Below, piece by piece: positions 1-11,695 of a stretch of 64,000 nt of DNA. The notes beneath the pieces are model-generated. The model was not told the origin of the DNA. It was given only the letters and a program-made list of their open reading frames with translations, and did not search any database. The stretch's first letter is position 1. Each line of letters begins with the position of its first letter. The position numbers were made by a program, and so were the translations under genes. The stretch lies in assembly GCF_001522545.3 (NCBI RefSeq), contig NC_031781.1, positions 10,297,487-10,361,486 of the forward strand, in the 5' to 3' direction. Source of the DNA: Parus major (Eukaryota > Chordata > Aves > Passeriformes > Paridae).

Positions 1-3000
1 ATGCAAGAAAGCAAATGGTCACTTATTTTGTCATCTTGTCCATCAAAGAGAGGTCACTGCCTTCCACAACATTAAGGCAGTAAATGAGTCTGGAGTTCGC
101 TGTGGGATCCTGGTGTTGGATTCTCACATCACCACAGTTTTGAAAAATATCTGTATTTAAAACCAAATGAAAACAACAAACAACAATCAGCCTTTGTGCT
201 TAGACAGAAATTAAGGAAACGTGTTTTCCACCAGTAGGAGCCCAAGCATAAAAGCCAGAGGTTCCTAGAATTAAACTACTTTTTGGAGAGAACACTATTT
301 GACCCTAGAGCTCTGATCCTTCCAGTCAGGGCTCTTCACATGGACCACTGAACACTGCCAGGGGTTCAACTGGTGCTTCCATGTGGGATTTCTTGGCCTC
401 CATGTCCTCATGCATCCTTATGCAGTCTTTGTGTCTAGCTGCATGTCTCAGTCTTTGCTATCAAACCAGGAGGGAAACCTGAGCTCAGACTGCAAGAACT
501 GGCTGGATCCATCACTGCTGCTGCCAAGCTCTATTTTCTTTTTTACTTTCCCCCCCCGCCTTTTTTTTTTTTTTGGTTTGGTTTTTTTTTTTTGTTCTGC
601 TTGGATGTTAAAATCGAAAATTGGACAGATTTAACAGCCAGTGGCTGCAGTTAGGGTTTGGCATTGACTGGCACAGTTACAATACCCTCTCAGAAATTTT
701 ATGGCAGGATCCTCCTCTGTGTCTCTTGGGTGCATTATTTCAGTAGTGAGGAGCCTGTCTTTGTGGAGTGGCATCTTTGTGGTCAGGGGTGAGTGAGGCG
801 TGACTGCTGAGGCTGAAGCACTCACTCATTGCCCCTGGCAGGTCCTGGAGAGGAGTCAGCAAGGTCTGGAGAAGCTCATTGCTGTGCCCATGAAGAGATC
901 CAGGTCCTAATTTCTGGCTCTTCCAGTGACTGACTTAAACCAAGTGCTAACCCCTGTACACCGCAGAGCTCTGGTTGTTGGTCACCCTTCTGGTAGTACA
1001 GTTATTTGTTTCCCACTGTATACTCTTCCTTCTCCCATCAGTTCAGCTGCACACATGCCGTGTGTGCCAAGCAGACAGCTCCTGCCACTGCTCCTTTTTC
1101 CTTTGTTCAAATCAGATTCCATTGAACATATCACCTTCAATTTCAGAACTTCTTTGGTGTGAGGAAGAGCATTCCCTTCCCTCCTCTGAGGGGTCTGCCC
1201 TCTGAGAGGACTCTTCCTACAGAACAAAGGAGCACCTCTCCCACTGCCCTGCTGGCACTTGCAGGCTGTAATTTACACTGATCATTTCAGGCACCGAAAT
1301 TATTTTTTTTCTCTTTTTTTAGGTTTTGCACAGACACAACAGGAAGCAAAGCTGGGGCTGTGAGACAGCAGCAGGGAGGCAGTGGTGGGGTCAGGATTAG
1401 CTCCTCAGGGCCTCTGGGGTGCCTGCTCATGTGCAAGTACATGTGTTGTCTCTTCACATCCCTTGGCTGGAGACCACTGGATCTCCTCCAGGTGTTAACC
1501 CTCTCCAGTGTTTCACATTAGAGATCACATGTGGAGTTTTTGACTTCTTGTGGCTGCAGGATCCAGCCTGGAAAATATCTGACAGCTTCATCCTCCAGCC
1601 CAAAATGAGTTGGGGTTCCTCCTGTTGCATCCCAGCCACTCACTCCCACTGATCCGGGTTTCCAAACCTCTTCCTATCTGGCACCTGAGCAAGTGGGTGT
1701 GAAGATGTCCTGCATGTGAAACACCTGCCATCCCTCTCTGCTGGTCTGTTCCCAGAGGGTGATCACATCCCAGCTCAGCCCATACCCACATCCAGCCCCT
1801 GGCACCTCCCATGGCACAGCAAGTCCTGGGATCGCTGGCAGCCCTTCTCAGCAGCTCTGGGTCTGCCTTGGTCCCAGGAGAGCAGAGCTGTCAGTGCTGC
1901 AGATGACAGTCACCAATGCTGTGGATAATAGCATATGGATAATGCTGGTTTTTGCTGTGATGGCAGATATCTCACCTGATTTGTTTCAGGGCTTCATTTA
2001 CCTTTTTTTATGACTATCACACTGGCAGCTGATGGCCCAGAACTAATGTATCTGGGACCTCCTGCCACTTCCAGCAGCAAAGTAGCAGAAACTGCTGAAT
2101 TCAAATATTGTGAAATTAAATCCTGTTAAATTTCACTCCCCTCATCCAGGATGAACTTCAGTTTCCCTGTTGGTGTTTGTCTTTCCCTGCCATGGCATCC
2201 TTTCTCAAGTCTTTGGCCATCATCAGTATCTTTCTGTTTTTATGGCAACTCCTTCTCCAAGTATTAATCCCAAAGCTAATCTGGGAGGTATTTTTCTAGA
2301 AATCTGCCCTCTGCCCAGTATTTCTCATTTAAGTGCCACCTGCCTTCTTGTTGCTCATGACCTTCACAGTTCACCTAGTAAACTTCATCCTCTCTGACTG
2401 AAGTCCTTGTTCCCTGTGTTGTCTCTGATGCACTGTGTGTATCTGGGTGAGGATCTACCACATAGGCTTGATCTACAGAAACAGCTTTTTTTATTTACAG
2501 ACAAGTTTGCATGGCTATGAGCTGTGTCTGGTAAGTGCCATGTTGATTTTCATTCTTAGTTATTTATTATCCAGTTGCACCCACATCTTTTAATTGTTTT
2601 TTTTTCTCCAGACTGTTTTCTAAAGCCTGGGTAATGCTGATGTCAGCCTAGCAGGCTTGTTGCTGCCTGAATCCTGTCTCTAAGCCAAACTCTTCAGTTC
2701 ACGCACTGGATTTGCTGTTGTGGTTGCAGAGAACCTCCCTCCCTTTTTAAGGGTCTCTGCAGCCAAAACAGAATATTCTTTCACTACTGCTTCCAGAAGT
2801 CTGGAATAGGTATGATCCAGTCTTTCCCTCACCTCACACATGTCTGGCTGTCTTTGCAATCATCTAGTACACCTAAATATTCACAGCTTTAAAGTCTATT
2901 CCCTTTTCCAAGGACAGCTGGCAAGACACTGAAATGCCAGGTCCTGCTGCAGTGTTTATGTCACACTGTGAGAGAGAAGCTTCAGCTGTGATGGGACAGC

Positions 3001-6000
3001 ACTGAAATCTGGGGTACAGGAGGAGAAAAAAGGAGGAAGTGTGATATCTTCTTAAGCTCCAAAAGAAAGCCTGAAGCCCTTGTAGCACAGGAGACTCAAA
3101 AATGTGCCTGAGGTTCCTTTCAGGCTCATCCAGTGATTTCTGGTCAGTGTCTCTGCCTTAGCACAGCAGTTTTGGTCTCCTGCTCCACATCACTCCTATT
3201 CCCTTGCCTCATCATTCGAAGATTCAGAGAACAAATGTGGTACTTCCTTCTGCCTGTGTGAGTGAAAACCACTTCAGATTTGGATCACAGACATGCTCTG
3301 TGTTGATACTTCTCACCCAAATAGTGATCCTACAGTTGCCAAGGGTTGGTGTTTTTTCCTCTTTGGAAAGTTGATATGCCTTGGCTAAGTGATGTCCCGG
3401 CTTTCAGATGCAATTGTGGCAATGCTAAATTTCCAGGGATTACCACTGCATGTGGTGGAATCTGGGAACCTCAGTAACAAGCTATAAAGTCAGGAGAAAA
3501 ACCAAGATTCGAAGGACTTGGCAGCTGCTCCATGATGGAATATCCTGCTGTACTCAGGGCCATGGTGCCAAATTGCAACAGAAACCATTAATTCACTCAC
3601 ATGATACTCTCTCCTCAACACTGTCATTTATTTTAGTATTCCTTGGCCTTCTCAAACTTTCTGGGAATCCCAAGGGTATTCCAGAGATTGGTAAACCAAT
3701 CAGTTTACAATCAATACAGGGAATGGTTTGCTCTTGCTCTCAGCATGAATGAGTGGAATAGTAGGGATGTGTAAATTCCAGCCATCTGGCAACAGGGAGG
3801 GCTGGGACAGGAGTGTGTGAGCAGTGATGCTGCAGGTGCTGGGGCTGGTGAACAGGGGGTGTCCACAGCCTGGGCTCATGGGGCAGGGCTGTGTGGGGTG
3901 TCCAAGGCTGATCTTAGTGGGGTGGACTCCATTAAATCACTGTCTCCAGCCTATTGCTGGCTCAGGCGGCTTGCAGCAGCCCTGGCCTGCTTACCACTGT
4001 GACAGCCAGGTGATCCCAGATGTTTTGGGGATGCTTTGGGCACAGACAGCCTGGACTTGTCTCTGTTCACACAGCTGCAGCCTCTCTGACCAGCGTTATG
4101 GACACTCCATCCCATGGGACACAGCGGATGCTGCCCTCCTCCTGCACGGTGCCTCGTGGAGGTGTGCAGGGCCACAGCTGCATCTGCCACGGGGCTCCAC
4201 CCTGGCTCCAGGAGTCACCAGCGTGGCCCAGCCGGGATCCCGGCTGCTTTTCTCCTCGGGATGCCGTGCAGACAATTTCTGAGTGGAGAGACTTCCTGCA
4301 GTGGAGCTGTGTAAAAACCAAAAAACCCTGCTGCCAGGCCAGGCCTTGCTGTGAGGGGTTTGGCAGAGCCTGGGGCAGGGATGGTGTCATCGCTTTGGAG
4401 CCGTCAGGATGCAGCCAGTGCCGAGTGCCGGTGTCTTCCCCTGCCAGCTCAGCACTCCTGGCCTCCTCCAGCTGCACGGGAGCAGCCTGGCAGGGATATT
4501 TTTTTTCCATTTTTTTTTTATGTCTTCCCCATTTTTTCTGGAACTCTGTACAGCAAGAGCACAGCAGGGATCCCAGGGGGTTTGCTGCTATCCAGAGAAA
4601 TTGCCTTGTTCTCTGCCAGATCTTGTGCTGGGGAAGGGCTGGAGGAAATCTATTTTGCAACGTTTCTGCTGGGGCTGTTGGCAAGAGCCCTGCAAAGTGC
4701 AGCAGCCACTGGCCAGGCTGGTCCCTCTGAAGAAAAGAGGTCTGAAGAGGACTGAAGAGGTCAGAGCATGGCTGTGACCTGCCTGACCTCTGCTCCTTCC
4801 CCTCTTTACTGCAGATTTGCCTTTTGTTGAGGCCAGAGAGCCTCCTGCCAAGCCAGTGTTCCTCTGGGGCCATGACCTGACGCTGCAACAGGCACCGAAG
4901 CCTTTCCCTGGGCCGTTTCCACGCTGCCCTGTGCAGCACCAGCATGAGCTATTTGCATTTCTAACAGCCTTATGTCAGCCTGAACCACCTGGGGTTTGCT
5001 TCTGTCCCGGTGAGAAAGGTTCTGGCTGATGCACGTGTTAATCACAAAAAACAAACGCCTCCACGTTGTTTTACTAAATATAGGAGCAGTGTCTGCTGCA
5101 AGGCACTGCCAGCAGCCCTCAGCGGGGTCACAAACCTACATCCAACAGGAGTTTATCAGCCCCAGAGGGGAAAGGGGCTCAGGTTTAGTGCTCTCTTCAG
5201 ATGTGAGCTGCAGTGAGTCGAGTTTTCAAGGTCAATCTCGTTCCCTGTCATTTGCAGAGGGCTGAGCCTGGAAATGTGAAACGGGGCTCCTCTGGGATGA
5301 GCATCTCAGCCCAGCACTGCATGTTGGATTTTCTGCTTATCTCCCACTGGCACAGATGCTATTTCACTCTCCTGTGGGGTAACTGATGTAGAGGATTGAG
5401 GAAGAAAGTGTACCTTCTCGTTGAGTCACATCTTGATCAATCCAGTGCTGCAGGATGTGTCATTTCCCACAGACGCGCAAGCGTACAGGCACTGCTGATG
5501 AAATCTGGTGAGGTCAGGCAGTCATTTCCTCCTAACTGCAGCTCCAGGAATGAATAATGTTTAGCTGAGACCCTGGTGACTTTGTGCTTTGGAGCAGTTT
5601 TCATTTAAGCAAAATACAAGCATGTTAAAATGAACTCAGGATCTGGAGTTTTCCTTCTGGTTATTTTGGTTGTGCAGACGCCTGGGACACGTATAACAAA
5701 TTTGGGGTTGTTCGGTGACGGTCAGTGAATGAAAAGATCCAGAGCCCCAAACTGTCATGCGAAAAGCTTCTGTTAGAAACCTTCACATTGCCAGAAATCT
5801 CTTGTGGCAGATGCTTTTTCCAGGAACTTGGAGGACTGGAAGAGGCCACAGTCTCCTGAACAATGTGTCCTATCTTCCCCTTCAGAAAAAACACAGCTCT
5901 CCATTTTAAAACTCATGGTGTGATTCCTTCTGTGGAAGCCAACTCCAGGGCTGCACAGCCCCCATGGTTACAAACCTTGTCATGTGGAAACTGTCGTGGC

Positions 6001-7018
6001 ATCCTCTGCCAATGGAGAGAGTCAGAGCCAAGAAGCAGAGGGTGGGTGAGTGGTGCGAGAGCTGCTTGAAGTTGCTGCAAGTGAGAGCCTGTGCCCCTGC
6101 CATGGCTGGCTCCATGCGTTGGCTTTGGGATATCCAGGCCACATGGTTTGTCTCCACTCTGCTGGAAACAGGTCCCTGAGGGGACCTCAGGGGCTCAGGA
6201 ATGGCAGCTGAAGCAGATGCTTCCTAGCCTGGAAGGTGGTTGCATCCCCAAATAATTTATGAGCAGGAGAACTTGAGCAGCTGTCACTGATTGGGTTTCT
6301 GGTGCCACATCCAGCCTTGGGTTTGGTGCTGCTGCAAATGGACCTCAAAAACAAAACAGCTGATCTGCAGGGCAAGGAGGGGGCAAGGACTGCCTGGGCT
6401 GCTGTCTTTAGCTTCCAACACCAGAGGAGATGCTGCTGGTTTAGAAGGGAAGAAAAAAAATACAAATAGCAAATAAGAACTTCAATTGATTTACCAGTCA
6501 GACAAAGCACGTGACCAATTTGTGTGCTCCTGTCTGTGTCTCTGAGCCTGGAAGTGCAAACTTCGAGCCTGTGGGAGCTCAGCACAGAGCTGCCAGTGCT
6601 GGATCTGCCCCTATCTCTGCCAAGCACAGAGGTATCTCACCCCTCACAGGGCTGTGGCAATGCTGGTCAGGGTCCTGTCTCCTCTGGGTCATTCCCTTGA
6701 ACATACAGCCTGGACAGAGTGGCATTTCCCAAAACCATATGGATCAAACTTTTCCTAGGAGCTCTGGGAATTGTAATTGTTACCTTTATTTACGGTGTTT
6801 TATTTGTTAAAAAGTAGGTCTGAACCTTTAGAGTCCTAACTGCAGATTTTGTTATAAAGTAAAGGCGAGGGAAGAGCATTGCTTGAGAATCACTTCCAGT
6901 GCCAAATGGGTTTGTCTCTTCTTGGGAGAGGTTGTCTTATCCCAGCTTGGGCATCTCAAGAGAAGGTGAGGGAAGCAAACCCTTCCAACCCCTCTGATTT
7001 TCCTCTCTCCTTTTTCAG
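1..7018. other. Region 5' of the second CHST13 exon; no exon recognised
   Basis: I see no exon I can name on either strand. The first CHST13 exon (short cytoplasmic tail plus signal-anchor helix) should lie upstream of 7019 on the plus strand and should end one base into a codon, but no plausible hydrophobic ATG-led exon with a matching donor was found. It is therefore either outside the window or missed. The stretch contains homopolymer-rich DNA (poly-T/poly-C at about 545-595 and T-rich runs at about 4500-4530). A GC-richer patch at about 3.8-5.0 kb has few stop codons on both strands but shows no family resemblance. Confidence 0.5.
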
Positions 7019-7095
7019 CCTCTGAAGAGATGAGATCCACCTGGCAGGGCAAGGCTGGTCGCAGCCCACTCCAGGCCCTGTATGAGAGTGACCAG
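7019..7095 (+). CDS. CHST13: CHST13 exon 2 (stem region)
   Basis: A pyrimidine-rich tract ending TTTTTCAG precedes the exon and GTAAGG follows it. The exon is 77 bases: two bases complete a split codon, then 25 codons encode a stem segment ending [11 protein letters not shown]. The SPLQ-LY core is shared by the CHST11/CHST13 stem as known from mammals. It ends in phase 0, which matches the start of the catalytic exon. The exon is too short to stand out as an open frame and was found by phase and motif. Confidence 0.88.
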
Positions 7096-10000
7096 GTAAG
7101 GGGACAGGGACAGAGAAGTGCTGGGATGAAGATCGAGTGGAACACTGAGTTCTGACCCTTTCTTCCTCTCCTCTGGTGTGTGGGACACTGTGCCAGGTCC
7201 AGTCACTTCCAGGATCCTTGCAGCTGAACCTCTGGCTGTGTCTAAAAGACAATACCATACTGCAGGGAGGAGTAACTTGATCAAAACTGCTTATGGCCCT
7301 TGCTGGTACTTGGGCAAACATTTTAATTACTAGTGGACTGAGCCCTTGCCAGGCAAACCTGGGAGACTTTGCCATCTGAACATTTCAGAGCCAGCTCTGG
7401 GCCATCATAGGGCAAGAGCTTAATTGCTGCCCTTTTTGAGCTAATAAATGACAGATGTTTCTGTGCTAGCTGCTACATATATGTGCATGCACATAGGTAT
7501 GTGCACATATATATGTTTACATAGATATATCTGGACTCAGCCATGGGGGATTTATAATCCTGGAATATCTCAGGCCTCTCCATCACTCTGAGCTGTGACA
7601 GCTATTCCTGCTGAGAAATGAGCAACCAGGCACAGCTTGGGCAAAGAATCACTCCCCTCCAGGTGGGCTTAGTGGGTCCCTCCCTGTGCAGGAATCAGGG
7701 AAGGTGTCCCTCTTGTCCTTCACAGCAGGACATGTGGTCAGAGCCATAAAAACTGTTTGTTTCTTTCTGCTGCATTTCCCCCTGGGCAGTTTTCCCCTCA
7801 TTCAGCCACACTTGCCTTTGCAGAGGGATCTTCACCCAACTTCCCTGCAGGGAGCCCTGTGGGAAGCCACCCTCCAACGTGTGCATTGCCACATGCCCCA
7901 GCCACCAAATGTGCCCTGCACCTCCCCTGTCCATGGGGCTGGCAGCTGTTGCAGCCCCAAGAGCAGAGGGTGATGCTGGTGGCCCCTCAGTGGGCTGCCA
8001 TCCCTGCTGCCTCCCCACTGCCCGTGGGCAGTGCCCAATGCAGCCAGAGTCAGATCTTTCCATATCTGTTGCTTTGTGTTATTGTCTAGGTTGATGCTCT
8101 GATGTCTGTAAGCAACCAAAGTACGTTTGCTCTCTGAAAAATGGCAAATATGGACTCCCTTGGCCATGATGCCAGCAAACCCTGACGCTGCTGGAATGTC
8201 ATGGTGTTATTTCCTTAAAAGTGATACTTAATTTCCCTGGCTTTTAAAGAGAAGGAAATGAAGGGAGCAATTTTGGTCTGAAATAACTGCAAGACATGCA
8301 TTTATTCCAGTGGGCGGCTGCTGAAAAGTAGTCACATTTATTTGTTGCCATGCCTGCAGACAGTGTCTGTCTGTCTGTCTCTCTGGTCCAATAGTTTTGA
8401 ATTATGCCAATGCAGGGAAAAACACCTGAAAAAATCACATTATTAAAATGCCTCTTTTTCTAAACCCTTGCAAAAAGGTTTTCCAATTCTAAAAGCTGAC
8501 GGGGAGGCTCCAAACAAAAGAAATTGCTACTGAAAGGTTTGGCTGTGTTGCAAGGCAGCATGAGAATGCTTCTTCAGCTGTGGTTATCACCTCCATAGGT
8601 GCTGTATTTTCTTTGTAGCCTAGTAGCCAACAATGTCAGAGTCATACCTTGCTGGCAGTTAGCATCTGTTCACCTGAATTTCCTTCATTTTTGCATTTTC
8701 CCTTATCATGTTCCTGTTGGAAGGAGTAAGGATAGGATACTTTCTCCTGTCCTCGTCTCAGATTCCTGCCCATGCAGGTTCCTGGAGAAACTGGTCAGTA
8801 AGGTGACTTGGACTAGGTTATTTCTTTTGTGGAAACAAGATCCAAAAGAGTCTGAGTGTGGTCCATCCCTTGCAGAAGGAGTGGTTTGCTCAGATGTTTA
8901 GTGTCTCTCTGAAGATGACAGGTCTGCTGGATCATCCACAGGATGGACAGTTTATCTTTGTATCCCAGCTCCTGGCAGGAGCTTTAAAAGCCTTTATAAT
9001 TGTCCTTGGAAACACCTCACTGGCCCCCAGGGAGCAGTGAGGAAGCACCTGAAGCCTGGGAAAGGGTGTCCTTTAGCAGGCCTGGGCAGTGACAGCTCCC
9101 AGCAGCTGTGTAGGCAGCAAGGCCTGCCCTTGCCCTTCATCTGGAGGTTGCCACATCTGTGCAACTGCAGAGCTGTTTGCTGTGGCACCCTCTGACGCTG
9201 GGAGGATTGTCTTTACAGCCCCAAAGTGGGAGCCACCGTGATGTTGGGAGATGGTGGTCTCTGCATGGCATTAAAGCCACAGCCCTGGGTTAGCGGCTCC
9301 TTGGTGATGCTGTTTCCAGATGAGGCTGTTGGATGTTCCCAGCAATGAGGAACATGAAATTTCCCAACCCTTGTGAGCAAAACAGGGACATGGTGGGCAG
9401 GAGGAGGAGGGGACGTTCCCCTTCTGACTTCCTGGAAATGGTTTCCTGTCCCAGATGTTCTAATGACATTTTGGGATTTCTGACAAAAACCATGACATGA
9501 AAGGTCATGTCCCCAGATCTGCAAGGGGGTTTCAGCGGGGTCAGGGTTTAAGGGACTCTGGGCTTCTGGTAAGCCAGTGCAGCAGCTGCCAGTTCTTGAT
9601 GTGATGGTCAGAAGGGTTAAAGAACCATGTTCCTCGTCCCTGCAGCCAAAGGAATCTGACCAGAGTTGAGGCGTTGGACTGGGCTGTGTGGAAAAAGTCC
9701 CTCAGGAGAAGGAACCCAAAGCCCCCAGGAAGGGCTCCATCACCACCTACTCAGCCCCTTGCTCATCTCCATCATTCCTGCCACCCCACCTCATCTCCAG
9801 CTCCTCCCCTGCTCACCAGGGTTTGATCATCAGCGTTAGAGACCATTTCCATTTGTCTTTCCTTGGCAGGACACCCAGGCTGTTTCCGTGCAGCATGCCC
9901 AAATGTGTGTGCCACGTTTCTGCCCTTGGCTGGGGGTTCCCAGCAGGCACACGTGTGTGGGTGTCAGTGCAGGGCAGCGATGCCCCACAGCAGCAGGAGC

Positions 10001-11227
10001 TGTGCAGGGCCCTGTGCCAGCAAACAGGCTGTGCTTCTGTCCCTGGGACACGTATCCCCCTACACTGGTGTGAGGGAGAGCGCATTGGCTATTGACCCTC
10101 TCTGCTCTGCCTGTTCTTCACTCACCCCCTTCAGTTTTCCTCCTCATTCAGCTCCTCATCACATTTTGTCCTTTCTTTTGATGCCAGCCTATCCAAGGAT
10201 TAAGTGCACCAAATCCAGTTGGGTTCAAAGTGAGTGCTGTCTCCAAAATCCCACGTGGGTGACTGACCAACCCCAGTAAAGGGGAAGCAGTGGGGACAAC
10301 TGTGGGCCAACCCCAAGTTGTGTAGGCCACAGTCAGCTTGGGCAAGCCGGTGACCATCTCTGTTGGGTTTTTTCTCCCCAGTTTGAGCAGTCGTCCCTGC
10401 AGGCAGTTCACCAGCAGAGAAGGGAGATGTTGAGCAACGTCTGCAGCCGTTACACCCGCAAGCGGCGTCTCCTGCAGCGGGATGACTTGCGGCACTTGGT
10501 GGTGGATGACACGCACGGGCTGCTCTACTGCTACGTGCCCAAAGTGGCCTGCACTAACTGGAAGCGGGTGATGATGGTCCTGACGGGGCAAGGCAAGTAC
10601 CAGGACCCGCTGGGAATCCCCGCCCATGAGGCCCACGTCCCCTCCAACCTGCGCACCCTCTCTGAGTACAGCGTTCCCGAGATCAACTACCGCCTGCGCA
10701 GCTACCTCAAGTTCGTCTTCGTGCGGGAGCCCTTCGAGCGCCTGGTCTCGGCCTACCGCAACAAGTTCACTCTCAGCTACAACACGGCCTTCCACAAGCG
10801 CTACGGGACCAAGATCATCCGGCGGCACCGGCAGGAGCCCAGCGAGCGGGCCCTGGAGCGCGGGGACGACGTGCGCTTTGAGGAGTTCGTGTACTACCTG
10901 CTGGATCCACGGACGCAGCAGGAGGGGCCTTTCAACGAGCACTGGGAGCGGGTGCACTCGCTCTGCCACCCCTGCATCATCCACTACGACGTGGTGGGCA
11001 AGTATGAGACCTTGGCCGAAGATGCCAACTACATCCTGCAGCTGGTGGGGGCCGACACGAGCGTCAAGTTCCCAGCTTCATCCAAGACCACCAGGACGAC
11101 AGACAACATGACAGCCCAGTTCTTCCAGGACATTAGCCCCTTCTACCAAAGGAGACTCTTTAATTTATACAAAATGGACTACTTGCTATTCAATTACTCC
11201 ATCCCCTCATACCTCCGCATCCGATGA
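7019..11227 (+). CDS. CHST13: Chondroitin 4-O-sulfotransferase 3 (carbohydrate sulfotransferase 13), 5'-incomplete
   Basis: Two spliced exons (7019-7095 and 10382-11227) give 306 residues to the stop; the mammalian protein is about 341, so roughly the first 35 residues (tail and signal-anchor) are missing. The family is Golgi type II membrane enzymes that move sulfate from PAPS to C4 of GalNAc in chondroitin. Visible marks: the 5'-phosphosulfate-binding segment [10 protein letters not shown] (about residues 77-86 of this partial protein), the 3'-phosphate-binding segment [14 protein letters not shown] (about 138-151), the family-typical RYGTKI and PFNEHWE blocks, N-glycosylation sequons NMT and NYS, and a C-terminus ending [12 protein letters not shown]. 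The ending [15 protein letters not shown] and the [11 protein letters not shown] linker fit CHST13 better than CHST11 or CHST12. No frameshift is seen. The gene is convergent with SLC41A3. The family call is very secure and the paralogue call secure. Confidence 0.93.
7096..10381 (+). other. CHST13: CHST13 intron before the catalytic exon
   Basis: This 3.3 kb intron starts GTAAGG and ends in a pyrimidine tract with CCCCAG. It contains a short AT/purine-pyrimidine simple-sequence patch at about 7475-7530 and a GTCT tetranucleotide run near 8365-8385. No further exon is needed, because the phases of the flanking exons match directly. Several open frames of 90-140 codons near 7.7-8.1 kb and 9.7-10.3 kb have no recognisable content. 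Confidence 0.75.
10382..11227 (+). CDS. CHST13: CHST13 last exon (catalytic domain)
   Basis: The acceptor TTTTTTCTCCCCAG lies directly before 10382. The exon opens in phase 0 ([15 protein letters not shown]) and runs 281 codons to TGA at 11225-11227. It carries both PAPS-binding motifs and the whole sulfotransferase domain in one exon, as in mammalian CHST11/13. Third codon positions are strongly G/C-rich, unlike the surrounding intron. The internal ATG at 10427 is not the start of the protein, because conserved residues precede it in the same exon and in exon 2. Confidence 0.96.
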   Translation, partial: FEQSSLQAVHQQRREMLSNVCSRYTRKRRLLQRDDLRHLVVDDTHGLLYCYVPKVACTNWKRVMMVLTGQGKYQDPLGIPAHEAHVPSNLRTLSEYSVPEINYRLRSYLKFVFVREPFERLVSAYRNKFTLSYNTAFHKRYGTKIIRRHRQEPSERALERGDDVRFEEFVYYLLDPRTQQEGPFNEHWERVHSLCHPCIIHYDVVGKYETLAEDANYILQLVGADTSVKFPASSKTTRTTDNMTAQFFQDISPFYQRRLFNLYKMDYLLFNYSIPSYLRIR

Positions 11228-11695
11228 GGCAGGGGCTGCCGGGGATGAGGTGAGGGAGAGCTGGATAACTCTCACTTTGCCACAATTCCCCTCCTCCTAC
11301 TTTGTGCTCATCTCTTGGGTGACTTCTTCCCTGTGCCCTTTTATTAGGGTCTGCTCCACCTCATGATGCCTTGTTCATGCATGATCTGGAGGAAGAACAC
11401 TTCTCAAAACACTGGGGCTGGAGTTTTTCCTTCCCTTTCCCTCCCAGCCTTCAGTATCTACAGGGAATGGTGATGGGACTGGACACTTCTTGCCCTGTTT
11501 AGGGACTCTCTTTTAACTAAGAGACTCCTCTGTAGATCCAAATCTTGGGAAGGCTCCTTTTTTGGGCAGGATCCCTTCAGGTCTTTCTCCTCCATACTGG
11601 ACTGTTTGGGGGCAGACATGGAGTCTCAGGGGTCAGAGTGGAGTGTATCAGAGACTTGCATAGAATCAGAAATAAAGCAATAATTTAATGTATCT
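11228..11695 (+). other. CHST13: CHST13 3' UTR
   Basis: About 470 bases lie between the CHST13 stop codon and a canonical AATAAA at 11671-11676. A T/A-rich stretch follows and then a TG/T-rich region, as expected downstream of a cleavage site. The exact cleavage position (about 11690-11700) is inferred. Confidence 0.75.
11671..11676 (+). terminator. CHST13: Poly(A) signal of CHST13
   Basis: Canonical AATAAA about 445 bases after the CHST13 stop codon, on the coding strand. It is the first canonical signal after the stop. Confidence 0.75.

Noticed and set aside
383..634. Phe-rich 83-codon frame
   Set aside because: Its hydrophobic part comes from poly-T and poly-C runs, not from a membrane protein; it also lacks the phase needed for CHST13 exon 1.
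10148..10984. 278-codon minus-strand frame and a 161-codon plus-strand frame overlapping the CHST13 last exon
   Set aside because: They are shadows of the GC-rich CHST13 coding sequence in other frames, without family content.
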